Of a stretch of DNA of 16,557 nt, positions 1 through 7,049 are shown piece by piece (positions within the stretch are counted from its first letter, which is position 1; every line of letters begins with the position of its first letter). Source of the stretch: CAYFJO01 sp964343305 (GTDB taxonomy: Bacteria > Planctomycetota > Planctomycetia > Pirellulales > Pirellulaceae); assembly GCA_964343305.1 (NCBI GenBank), contig CAYFJO010000224.1:1-16557 (forward strand), written 5' to 3'. The notes beneath the pieces are model-generated. The model saw only the letters and a list, made by a program, of their open reading frames with translations, was not told the origin of the DNA and made no database searches. The position numbers were made by a program, and so were the translations under genes.

Positions 1-345
1 GGCTGTTTTGATTTCGCTCTTGGCAAGCAAGTTTTCGACCTCGTTCAAACATCGCTCAACCAACTCATTTCGCAATGATTCTACGTGTTGAGAATAGTCA
101 TTGTGACATTGCTCGCCGATCGTTTTTGCTAAATCACAATCTTGCCAGGCACCACGAAACTCACCTTGTTTTAAACCACCCGTTGCTCGATCAAGAAGTT
201 GTGCAACCACCTTGCCCGCAAGTTGTTGTCCCGGCGCGTATTGGGCAAGTTTCTCTCGACGCAGCAGTCGACAAACATCGTTCAGCCGCCCTTCGTAAAA
301 CGCCTTTTCGGCTTGTGCGATTTGGTGTCGCCACGACTGGAACAT
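1..345 (-). CDS. Partial hypothetical protein, helical N-terminal region (C-terminus beyond left edge)
   Basis: This minus-strand frame stays open from an ATG at 345 to the window edge, giving the first 115 residues of a longer protein that starts MFQSWRHQIAQAEKAFYEG. A TGA lies in frame two codons upstream of the ATG, so the start cannot be earlier. The visible part has no signal peptide or membrane segment. It is predicted all-helical, rich in Gln, Glu, Leu and Ala, with a rhythm like tetratricopeptide-type helices. Planctomycetes have FHA-domain proteins with a similar helical N-terminus, and that is my best guess, but the FHA part would lie outside the window and cannot be checked. There is no strong Shine-Dalgarno sequence. 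It lies downstream of the coiled-coil gene and is separated from it by an intrinsic terminator, so it probably has its own promoter or depends on read-through. Confidence 0.7.
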   Translation of the reverse strand, partial: MFQSWRHQIAQAEKAFYEGRLNDVCRLLRREKLAQYAPGQQLAGKVVAQLLDRATGGLKQGEFRGAWQDCDLAKTIGEQCHNDYSQHVESLRNELVERCLNEVENLLAKSEIKTA

Positions 346-378
346 TGGTCACGCGATTCGATCAAGACAAAGTGCGAT

Positions 379-413
379 AAAAAAGGGGGTCCAGGCAACA
401 CGCCTGAACCCCC
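379..413 (-). terminator. Intrinsic terminator of the coiled-coil gene
   Basis: On the minus strand a GC-rich stem of 12 pairs with one mismatch and a 5-base loop (397-401) is followed by six Ts (379-384 read in reverse). It starts 23 bases after the TAA of the coiled-coil gene, so it should end that transcript before the partial gene at the left edge. Confidence 0.85.
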
Positions 414-435
414 ATAACCCAATCGAGTTCATTTG

Positions 436-1239
436 TTACTCGTCCGAGGAGCTAACGTAGTTGCTTTCCTCAGGCGTGAAGAAACTGGTAATCTCTTCCG
501 AGATGTTTCGGTCAACTGGTTCATCCAGAACGATTTCCGAAACGGGCTCTTGATGAGCATTAACCAATTTCGCTTCAACCTCCACCTGCGACTTAATCTT
601 GTCGATCAACTCACGAGTTTTTGACAACCTACTATTGTCACGAACGGTTCGGCTGGTAACCTTGGCAACTTCGATCATCTTCAGTTTTGCACGCAAGTTA
701 TCAACTTCGTCTTGTAATTGTTGTTTTTGAGAGATGGTCTCGCGTAATTGCTCATTCGTGCTCGCAAGCCATTCGTTTCGGGAACTCAAACGAGTTTTCA
801 TTGCCTCAACCATGTCGGCGCGAGTTTTGTAACTCTCGAACTTTCGGGTCAGATCTTTTTCCACTTGTGAAGCGGTGTAAGTTGGACCCGTTGAAGTAAA
901 TTGGAATGTTGCATCGCCACTGTCCAACGCATTCTTCAAACGCATGATTTTGTCTTTGTTGGACGCAAGGTCACTTTCGTTGGCACCGATTTCGCATTTG
1001 AGGTGTTCGATTGCAACCTCTTCCTTCGCAATATCTCTCATTAGATTCTCAATATCGCCGTGTAGTCCGGCGATTTCTTTTTCTGCTCGATCCAACTTCA
1101 TCTCTAATGGAATACTCTCTTCAACTTTGGTTTGTAGCTTCCCAACTGCATCGTAGAGATAGCTCAGCCCTCTTCCACCAAAGAGCAAAACTAACAACAG
1201 GGCGATGCCACCACCGACAAAGGTTAACTTTTTGAACAT
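436..1239 (-). CDS. Membrane-anchored coiled-coil protein of unknown function
   Basis: A 267-residue protein. It begins MFKKLTFVGGG and has one hydrophobic segment at about residues 7-21 (IALLLVLLFGG), which would anchor it in the cytoplasmic membrane or act as an uncleaved signal. Two long heptad-like, charged helical stretches follow, at about residues 37-108 and 125-195, separated by a Thr/Ser-rich linker. The C-terminal tail is acidic (TPEESNYVSSSDE). I recognise no enzyme motif. The arrangement resembles membrane-tethered coiled-coil scaffold proteins and, loosely, PspA-like helical proteins, but I do not assign it to a family. The ATG at 1239 is preceded by an AGGAGA at 1248-1253 with good spacing. 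The gene ends in TAA and is followed by a strong intrinsic terminator, so it looks like a single-gene unit or the last gene of one. Confidence 0.8.
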   Translation of the reverse strand: MFKKLTFVGGGIALLLVLLFGGRGLSYLYDAVGKLQTKVEESIPLEMKLDRAEKEIAGLHGDIENLMRDIAKEEVAIEHLKCEIGANESDLASNKDKIMRLKNALDSGDATFQFTSTGPTYTASQVEKDLTRKFESYKTRADMVEAMKTRLSSRNEWLASTNEQLRETISQKQQLQDEVDNLRAKLKMIEVAKVTSRTVRDNSRLSKTRELIDKIKSQVEVEAKLVNAHQEPVSEIVLDEPVDRNISEEITSFFTPEESNYVSSSDE

Positions 1240-1635
1240 CGATTGGGTCTCCTAAACAGTTCTAAAGGGTTTTGTGGCAAGTGTTTGATTTGCTTGGGTT
1301 TATGCAGAATGCCAACCCAACAATACAAATTAAAACAATTACAATTCGCACCTCAAGACCGAATATTTGGACTCCTTTGGAAAAATCTCAAGAAAAACTT
1401 CCCCAAACGTCCGTTCGCTAGGCACGAGATGTATTGATCTGACGTCCAATTTCAGTAAAGACGTAGCAATTCTGACTCATTAACTGCCGTTTCGGCAGAC
1501 TGGCATTTGCTGCAAACTTAGATCCCACCGTGGTTTATGAGAAGGTCAGAGTTCTTGTAAAGCGTTGGTATGAAGTTTGCTTCAACTGATCGAGACCGGT
1601 TTCATTCGAAAAATCGTCCTCATGGAATCAATAAA
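1240..1635. other. Sparse AT-rich intergenic stretch
   Basis: About 400 bases with no convincing gene. It should hold the promoter of the coiled-coil gene (minus strand) and that of the small gene at 1636 (plus strand), but I could not pick out clear -35/-10 pairs. A small perfect hairpin lies at 1484-1498 (CTGCCG, loop TTT, CGGCAG) without a T-tract on either side, so it is not a typical terminator. A short open frame at 1243-1437 has neither plausible composition nor a ribosome binding site. Confidence 0.6.
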
Positions 1636-1827
1636 ATGTCTAGCAAATCTCGACCTGAACGGACTGATACCAAAGATCGTTTGGAATCGGAAAGTTTTGC
1701 AGCCGTCTCCATAAAGCAACAAGTGCCAGAATTTGACCATTGGCTGGACGACGAACTGGCGAAATTGGAATTGCGATTTGCGCGCTTTGTGACACCAAGT
1801 TCAACCCGTCGCTCCCTCAAGCGTTGA
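1636..1827 (+). CDS. Small charged protein, probably planctomycete-specific
   Basis: A frame of 63 residues starting MSSKSRPERTDTKDR. The first half is polar and probably disordered; the second half is an amphipathic helix (FDHWLDDELAKLELRF) ending in a basic tail (SSTRRSLKR). The pattern of a disordered N-terminus followed by a W-L-D-x-E-L-type helix and a Ser/Arg tail resembles small hypothetical proteins that I recall from planctomycete genomes, but I cannot name a family. A GGA lies about 10 bases before the ATG. An in-frame ATG at 1570 would add 22 residues but has a weaker upstream site. The gene converges with the EamA transporter gene, with a gap of 21 bases and no hairpin between them. 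The call rests on composition and the helix pattern; it could still be a chance frame. Confidence 0.45.
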   Translation: MSSKSRPERTDTKDRLESESFAAVSIKQQVPEFDHWLDDELAKLELRFARFVTPSSTRRSLKR

Positions 1828-1848
1828 ACTTCATCTTTCCACTTGTAC

Positions 1849-2853
1849 TTACGCTTGCGAATCACTGTGCCGATCTGTTTGATCGCGATTCTTCAGGATC
1901 GCCAGCCCCAGCGATGTCATCGCCACTCCGACGATCATCGCGATGCTTAGGGCTTCTCCAAATATCATGACGCCTGCCACGGCAGACATCGCTGCTTGGG
2001 ACGCGTTGAGTGAATTGATGTAAGTGACGGTCGTTAGCTGGAGCGCGCGGGTGAGTGACAAGAACGCAATGGCGTTGCAGATGCCCGCCAGGATCATGAT
2101 TCCGAAATCTTGCGATGTTGTGCTGATAAGCCCTGTCCATCCCAGTCGGCAATAGCTCAGCCCGCCTAACGAAATCACCCCGATCAACGCTACCAAAACC
2201 ATGGTTGTCGAGACGGCTGAACGTCCGGTCACACCGTAGCGAATGACCACGCCCAAAGTGGCATACGCGACACCAGCGATCGAAGCTGCAACGACTCCCG
2301 CAAATATCGCGAAGGTCTGCTTTGCCGTCGAAGTGCTTTGGACGGTCGAATGAGCATCGGCTGCTCCGAGCGAAAGGACAAACACGGATGCAATGAGAAG
2401 CGTGATCGAGATGAGTGTCCGCGCGGTAATCGTCTCATGCAGAAAGATTCGTCCTAGGATCGCGCCGCCAATGATGATTGATCCCAACGCGATTGGGACG
2501 GTGAGCGCTATGCCAATCACACCGAGGGACCATTGAAACATCACGTTGCCTGCTAGCTGCCCGATCAACGCACCAAAGATGATCGCCAGCAATGTATTTC
2601 GCGGCGGAACGATTCGCACGTGCCGCACGGCCAGGACAATCAGCCAAGGTCCAATCAAAAGGATCGTCGGAACGGATTTGACGCAGGAGACCCACACAGG
2701 GTCGCAATCCACCAAAGCCCGTAAGAACACATTCGCCGCCGTATAGCCGACCGCTGAAATAAGCCCAAAAAAAGCACCCCATAGCACGTCTTTTGGCGTG
2801 GTCCCCAACGGGGAAGGCTTGTCCGATCCGGAATCGATGTGTTCTTTGTTCAC
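1849..2853 (-). CDS. EamA/DMT-family membrane transporter
   Basis: A 334-residue very hydrophobic protein with about ten membrane segments in two halves, as in the EamA (drug/metabolite transporter) family. The first half starts around DVLWGAFFGLISAVGYTAAN, and the second repeats the pattern around FAIFAGVVAASIAGVAYATLG. Typical EamA features are visible near the end of each half: a Gly-rich segment with a charged residue after a Pro-Ile pair (TVPIALGSIIIGGAI) and a helix with FGEALSIAMIVGVAM. Length fits the family's usual 280-340. The substrate cannot be read from the sequence; the family includes exporters of amino acids and metabolites. Translation appears to start at a GTG (2853), because an in-frame TAG lies four codons upstream and no ATG occurs in the N-terminal tail. 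It is divergent from the lipoprotein gene at 2996, so 2854-2995 should hold both promoters. Confidence 0.9.
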   Translation of the reverse strand: MNKEHIDSGSDKPSPLGTTPKDVLWGAFFGLISAVGYTAANVFLRALVDCDPVWVSCVKSVPTILLIGPWLIVLAVRHVRIVPPRNTLLAIIFGALIGQLAGNVMFQWSLGVIGIALTVPIALGSIIIGGAILGRIFLHETITARTLISITLLIASVFVLSLGAADAHSTVQSTSTAKQTFAIFAGVVAASIAGVAYATLGVVIRYGVTGRSAVSTTMVLVALIGVISLGGLSYCRLGWTGLISTTSQDFGIMILAGICNAIAFLSLTRALQLTTVTYINSLNASQAAMSAVAGVMIFGEALSIAMIVGVAMTSLGLAILKNRDQTDRHSDSQA

Positions 2854-2982
2854 GGCAGCATTCTAACGGCGAGGTGTTTGAGCCGGGAGAGGATTGGATT
2901 GCACTGGCTTGCTGTCGGGCGATTGAGTAAGCTCCCGCCACTTTTCCACGAAATCGCGCGGGATGCGCGGCAAATCAAACGC

Positions 2983-2989
2983 AAGGAAG
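2983..2989 (+). promoter_or_regulatory. Ribosome binding site fixing the start of the DNase I-like lipoprotein
   Basis: AAGGAAG lies 6-8 bases before the ATG at 2996. The longer open frame from 2963 would add 11 basic residues before the lipoprotein signal and has no such site, so 2996 is the better start. Confidence 0.75.
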
Positions 2990-2995
2990 CGTACG

Positions 2996-3967
2996 ATGTC
3001 CAAGCTCTCACAACATCTTCTGTTGGTTTTCGCGTTTATCGCTGGCTGTGCGATCTCCGGCTGCGATGTCGAGAATGTTGCTACGTTGCTCGAAGGCTTG
3101 CAAGCTGATGCAACTCAAACTTCGACAACCTCCCCGACGGCCTCTCGCAGCGAAGATGTCATCACGATCGCGTCGTTCAACATTCAAGTCTTTGGTCAAT
3201 CGAAGCTGCGCAAAGCAGACGTTATGGAAGTCTTGGCACAAACCGTGCGCAAGTTTGACATCGTTGCGATCCAAGAGATTCGATCCAAGGAGGATGTCAT
3301 GACGACATTCGTTTCACAAATCAACTCCGATGGCCATCGATACGACTTTGTCATCGGTCCGCGACTTGGACGAACCACCAGCAAGGAGCAATATGCGTTC
3401 GTCTATGACACGTCACGCATTGAGTTCATTGACGGCTCTGAATTCACGTGGTCCGATCAACGTGAAGAACTTCACCGCGAGCCGTTTGTCGCGACGTTTC
3501 GAGTGCGCAACCAACCCACTGACGAAGCCTTCACGTTTTCCCTCGTGAACATTCATACCGATCCCGATGAAACCGACACCGAGTTGGATGCCTTGGACGA
3601 TGTCTTTGAATTCGTCCAATCCAATTCGCCAACAGAAGATGACGTCATTTTGCTTGGTGATCTGAACGTTGACGCCGATCACCTTGGAGAACTCGGACAG
3701 TTGTCGAACATTGCCTGGGTCATCCCGGCACAGACGATGACGAACACTCGCGGCAACAAATCCTACGACAACATCGTGTACAACCATCAAGCGACAAAAG
3801 AATTCACGGGCAAAGGCGGTGTCTTTGACTTTCCTGGCGAGTTTCAACTCTCACGGGATGAGGCACTGAAAGCCTCTGATCACTTGCCTGTCTGGGCCGA
3901 GTTTTCTGTTCGAGAAGGTGGACTCGTGCCTCAAGTTGCCGATCGGCCGAACACGCTCGATAGATAA
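2996..3967 (+). CDS. Endonuclease/exonuclease/phosphatase (DNase I-like) lipoprotein
   Basis: A 323-residue exported protein. Residues 1-23 form a lipoprotein signal, with a lipobox ISGC at Cys23 and a second possible one IAGC at Cys18. A Thr/Ser-rich linker runs to about residue 52. The catalytic domain follows with the canonical order of motifs of the endonuclease/exonuclease/phosphatase superfamily: SFNIQVFG (Asn62), IVAIQEIR (metal-binding Glu94), LVNIHTDPDE (catalytic His), LLGDLNVDAD (Asp and Asn), SYDNIVY, and the terminal SDHLPVW (Asp-His). The TDPDE after the His and the DNI motif favour the DNase I branch over sphingomyelinases or inositol phosphatases. Such proteins cut DNA with Mg2+ or Ca2+ in the periplasm or outside the cell. 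A role in using extracellular DNA as a nutrient is inference. The gene converges on the amidohydrolase gene with only 9 bases between stop codons and no visible terminator. Confidence 0.9.
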   Translation: MSKLSQHLLLVFAFIAGCAISGCDVENVATLLEGLQADATQTSTTSPTASRSEDVITIASFNIQVFGQSKLRKADVMEVLAQTVRKFDIVAIQEIRSKEDVMTTFVSQINSDGHRYDFVIGPRLGRTTSKEQYAFVYDTSRIEFIDGSEFTWSDQREELHREPFVATFRVRNQPTDEAFTFSLVNIHTDPDETDTELDALDDVFEFVQSNSPTEDDVILLGDLNVDADHLGELGQLSNIAWVIPAQTMTNTRGNKSYDNIVYNHQATKEFTGKGGVFDFPGEFQLSRDEALKASDHLPVWAEFSVREGGLVPQVADRPNTLDR

Positions 3968-3976
3968 TGCGTGTCA

Positions 3977-5707
3977 TCATTCACTGCGGTCAAAAACCTT
4001 CTTGCCGCCTACAAACGTTTTCATAACTTTGATCTGTCGTATCTTGTCTTCGGGACACTCGAGGAGATCGCGATCGAGCACGGCAAAGTCCGCGAGCTTT
4101 CCGGATTCCAAAGTCCCTTTCTTCGATTCGTCGAAACTCAAGTGCGCGGCAAGGCTGGTCATCATTCGCAGTGCATCGATTCGCGAGACTTTTTGATGCG
4201 CGCCGTAGACTCGCCCGTTTTCGTTCTTGCGGCTGGCAGCGATGTACATTTGAAGAAACGGGTTAAAGGAATTCATCGCGTGGTCAGGATCAAGTCCGAT
4301 CATGTGGTCGCTGTTAATTGCAACGGGCACTCCACCTTTCAGCCAGTCGCCGACACCGATTAAACGCTCGGCCCACGATCGGCCGTAAACTTCGGCCATC
4401 GCGTCCGAGTCCTTGTAATAGAGATACGACTGCGTATCGACACAAACGCCCAGCTTGCGACACCGAGCGATCGAATCTTCGATGGGAAAGTAGCAGTGGA
4501 TCAGCGTGAAGCGTTGGTCACGAATGTTATACAACCGCTGCACGTGCTCGAGCGCATCCAGAACCGAATCAACACCAGCATCGCCCGTCACGTGACAACA
4601 CATTTGCCACCCAAGTCGATGTCCGGCGGAGAAGATGTCTGTCATTTGCTCGAAGGTATAGCGGCGGTCGCCCCGGTAGTTGGAATCTTTCAACCGATAG
4701 AACGCCACTCGCCGATCACCGTACGGCTCGCGCAGATAAGTGTTGCCCCAATGAATGCCACCATCGACTGTGATCTTCAGTGGTCCAACACGCACCCAAT
4801 CGTCTCCGTCACCCGACTTGATGCCGATTTCCTTCGTAAACTTTTCGACACCTTTGCCGTCGCGAAACTGTTGACGAATGGTCGCAGTTGTTCGGACGGT
4901 CAGTTGGTCCGCATCTCGCAGTCTTTGATAGAGCTTGACACCGTCCAAATTCGTCGCGCGTTCGAAGATGCTCGTGATGCCAACGCTGTTGTAGATTTGA
5001 TGCACGCGTCGCAAACCTGCCAACGTCTCTTCTTCAGTGAACTCGCGCCTCGGCATGAACTTCCGCAGATAGCCGTCGCCGCCCGCGATCATCACGATGC
5101 GGCCGTCCTTGTCGCGAATCAATTCGCCGCCAGGAACCGAGTCCGTCTCGTCATCGATTTCGACCGACTTGAACCCCAGCGAATTCAAGACGTTCTTGCG
5201 CGCGGCGTTGAACAGAATGGGATGCGTCGAGCAAGCCGCGTCGAGTTCCGCCGGCGTTGGATGGCGTCGTTCTTTTAGCCGCGTAATGTCGGCTCGCGGC
5301 ACGCGAATCCAACGTCCCGGCGGCACTTCCTTGGCCCGCTGGCGAATCCAATCTTGCAATTCGGCAATGGTCGACAACTCAACGAAAGGTTGGATCATTG
5401 CATTGCGCCCGACACCGATCGCATGGCAATGCGTTTCAATGATGCCGGGGATGACGGTCTTGCCGTCGAGTTGAATGACTTGGGTGCGTTTCGATACGAA
5501 ATCTTGAATACGTTTGTTGGTGCCCACCGCCAGAATGCGTCCATCGAGGATAGCGATTGCCTCGGCGATGGCATTGTCCTTGCCTAGCGTGATGATCTTG
5601 CCGCCCACGAGAGCGATGTCGGCGGCTTTCTCATTGTCCGCTCGCACGTGACACGTAGCCAACAAAATTGCAAAGCAAATCATGATTCGTGTCATCGGAT
5701 GGACCAT
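3977..5707 (-). CDS. Exported YtcJ-like metal-dependent amidohydrolase
   Basis: A 576-residue protein of the amidohydrolase superfamily (amidohydrolase 3, YtcJ-like). Residues 1-23 are a Sec signal peptide with probable cleavage after VRA. The N-terminal beta-sandwich (ADIALVGGKIITLG, AILDGRILAVG) leads into PGIIETHCH, where His93 and His95 are the first metal ligands; Glu replaces the common Asp before the first His. Later motifs are VDGGIHWG, the His-rich CCHVTGDAGVDSVLDALEHV, LIHCYFP and VAINSDHM. It ends with the family's usual GTLESGKLADFAVLDRD and FVGGKKVF, so it appears full-length. Family members hydrolyse amide or related bonds in small molecules; the substrate here is unknown. The start at 5707 is chosen for its strong ribosome binding site and because it opens directly on the signal peptide. 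It is transcribed divergently from the creatininase-family gene, another amide hydrolase, which may hint at a shared theme. Confidence 0.9.
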   Translation of the reverse strand: MVHPMTRIMICFAILLATCHVRADNEKAADIALVGGKIITLGKDNAIAEAIAILDGRILAVGTNKRIQDFVSKRTQVIQLDGKTVIPGIIETHCHAIGVGRNAMIQPFVELSTIAELQDWIRQRAKEVPPGRWIRVPRADITRLKERRHPTPAELDAACSTHPILFNAARKNVLNSLGFKSVEIDDETDSVPGGELIRDKDGRIVMIAGGDGYLRKFMPRREFTEEETLAGLRRVHQIYNSVGITSIFERATNLDGVKLYQRLRDADQLTVRTTATIRQQFRDGKGVEKFTKEIGIKSGDGDDWVRVGPLKITVDGGIHWGNTYLREPYGDRRVAFYRLKDSNYRGDRRYTFEQMTDIFSAGHRLGWQMCCHVTGDAGVDSVLDALEHVQRLYNIRDQRFTLIHCYFPIEDSIARCRKLGVCVDTQSYLYYKDSDAMAEVYGRSWAERLIGVGDWLKGGVPVAINSDHMIGLDPDHAMNSFNPFLQMYIAASRKNENGRVYGAHQKVSRIDALRMMTSLAAHLSFDESKKGTLESGKLADFAVLDRDLLECPEDKIRQIKVMKTFVGGKKVFDRSE

Positions 5708-5714
5708 TGTTTTT

Positions 5715-5720
5715 CTCCTT
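5715..5720 (-). promoter_or_regulatory. Ribosome binding site of the amidohydrolase gene
   Basis: On the minus strand AAGGAG lies seven bases before the ATG at 5707. It rules out the longer frame beginning at 5743, which would put 12 extra residues before the signal peptide. Confidence 0.8.
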
Positions 5721-5808
5721 GAGTAATTACGTGACGCTACCATTGTCAGTGATCAGCGACCAAGACGCAACGATTGACGAAAGCTTCTCACATGAAGTGC
5801 CGCGCGAT

Positions 5809-5842
5809 ATGTTGGTAGCCAAAGGATGTTGGTAGCCAAAGA
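5809..5842 (+). repeat. 17-bp tandem duplication upstream of the creatininase-family gene
   Basis: The unit ATGTTGGTAGCCAAAG plus one variable base occurs twice head to tail (5809-5825 and 5826-5842), the 16 fixed bases being identical. It ends two bases before the ribosome binding site AAGGAG (5845-5850) of the gene at 5858. It lies in the divergent promoter region and would be in the 5' leader of the creatininase-family transcript. Confidence 0.9.
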
Positions 5843-5857
5843 TCAAGGAGCACCGCG

Positions 5858-6877
5858 ATGAATGTTGCCGAATATTTGCCGACCGTTGTCAATGAAGGCC
5901 CGCTGTTGACGGCCTACACACTGAATAAGTTAAAAAAATTGGTCAAAGAAAAAACCGTCATTTTGCCCGTTTGCTCGCTGGGAACGGAGTTGTCGGAGTT
6001 GGCCGAATATGGCGATCTCGTCCTTCCACCGTTGTACCACGAAGCGATGGACGACGAGTTGAAGTCGCAGATTCTCGCACGAGTCCAACAGTGTTTCCCG
6101 TTCTACGAAGACACGCGCGATTGCGCAGAATTCGAGGTCGACTTTCGAATCGTCGACCTTCCGTCAAAACCACTGCCCGACAAAAAGAGTCCACGGATCC
6201 TGGCGTTCAGTGTCGACACGGCTGTCGAAGAACACGGCCCACATATTCCGCTAATGACGGACACAATTCAAAGCTACGGTGTGCTTCAGCGCCTCGAACA
6301 AGAAATCGGTGGTTTCTTCGCGGGACCACCTGTGGAATACGGTCAACTTACGTGGGGATTGCCATTCGGTTTGAGCATCGACATCACGGCACCGCTCTTA
6401 ACGCGCTACGTCACCGGATTTACAAACGCTGTGCTCGACTGGCTCAAGCCGCGATCCCTTTACGTGGTCGACGTGCACGGCTCGATTGTGCATCGCAACG
6501 CGATTCAAGACGGCCTTCGCCAAAGTCGCTGCGAGAATTGGCGATTCCGATGGTTGCACGAGCCGCTTGTTGAGTTCGCGGGCGACCGCGGCGACCAACA
6601 CGCGGGCGGCGTCGAAACATCGCTGGTCCATCACATCAGCAACGACTTGGTTGACGCAAGCTGGTGGCCCGATCGCATCGACGAGTTGGCCGACAAACAA
6701 ATGTCGATGAGTGTCGCCATCGATCTTTCGTCCGATTTGTCAGAATTCATCCAGCAAGTCGAAACCGAATCGATGAACGGCATCGTCGGCGATGTGCGGA
6801 ATTTCTACGAGGTCGATGCCGACGTGATGATGAATCGCATGCTCGGCCTGGCACGCGAAGACGTTGGATCATTGTAG
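5858..6877 (+). CDS. Creatininase-family amidohydrolase with N-terminal extension
   Basis: A 339-residue protein of the creatininase (creatinine amidohydrolase / mycofactocin MftE-like) family, metal-dependent enzymes that open cyclic or linear amides. The key motif TAVEEHGPHIPLMTDT supplies Glu124, His126 and Asp135 as metal ligands, with the spacing of the creatininase Glu-x-His...Asp site. Further motifs are VDVHGSIVHRN (His207, replacing the usual NGHGGN) and DQHAGGVETS (His248, Glu253). In most family members the EHGPH motif lies near residue 35 and the protein has about 250 residues, so this one has roughly 90 extra residues in front. That region contains VILPVCSLGTELSELAEYGD, vaguely like a second, degenerate copy of the family's first strand. 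AAGGAG at 5845-5850 sets the start. The cytoplasmic location follows from the absence of a signal peptide. The next gene lies 172 bases downstream on the same strand, beyond a paired hairpin element. Confidence 0.88.
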   Translation: MNVAEYLPTVVNEGPLLTAYTLNKLKKLVKEKTVILPVCSLGTELSELAEYGDLVLPPLYHEAMDDELKSQILARVQQCFPFYEDTRDCAEFEVDFRIVDLPSKPLPDKKSPRILAFSVDTAVEEHGPHIPLMTDTIQSYGVLQRLEQEIGGFFAGPPVEYGQLTWGLPFGLSIDITAPLLTRYVTGFTNAVLDWLKPRSLYVVDVHGSIVHRNAIQDGLRQSRCENWRFRWLHEPLVEFAGDRGDQHAGGVETSLVHHISNDLVDASWWPDRIDELADKQMSMSVAIDLSSDLSEFIQQVETESMNGIVGDVRNFYEVDADVMMNRMLGLAREDVGSL

Positions 6878-6889
6878 TGAGGCGCCCGG

Positions 6890-6963
6890 CTTCCGAAGTT
6901 TTCTTAAACTTCGGAAGTCTTGAGTCGAGCCGAAACTTCCGAAGTTTAAGAAGACTTCGGAAG
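6890..6963. repeat. Paired inverted repeat, family A (copy 1)
   Basis: Two 29-base arms, 6890-6918 and 6935-6963, are reverse complements with one mismatch and a 16-base spacer. Each arm is itself a hairpin with ends ACTTCCGAAGT / ACTTCGGAAGT. The element begins 12 bases after the creatininase-family stop codon. A 25/29 match to one arm occurs at 13566-13594, so this is a dispersed family. There is no clear T-tract, so it is not a classic terminator, although it could end or protect the upstream message. Confidence 0.92.
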
Positions 6964-7049
6964 TTAGCCTTGCGCCGCGCGAGTTGGCGGTGCGATCCAT
7001 CTTAACTATATTGAACGCCTTGCTACACAAATCATTGGACGAGGAAAAC

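Noticed and set aside
1498..1515. TGGCATTTGCTGCA as a possible sigma-54 promoter
   Set aside because: The distance between the GG and GC pairs is 10 rather than 12 bases, so it does not fit the -24/-12 spacing.
4496..5278. 260-residue plus-strand frame
   Set aside because: It lies wholly opposite the well-supported amidohydrolase gene and shows no family motifs.
5809..5842. Tandem duplication as the start of a CRISPR array
   Set aside because: Only two adjoining copies with no spacer between them.
5971..6573. 200-residue Arg-rich plus-strand frame
   Set aside because: It lies inside the creatininase-family gene in another frame; the Arg-rich composition is typical of out-of-frame reading.
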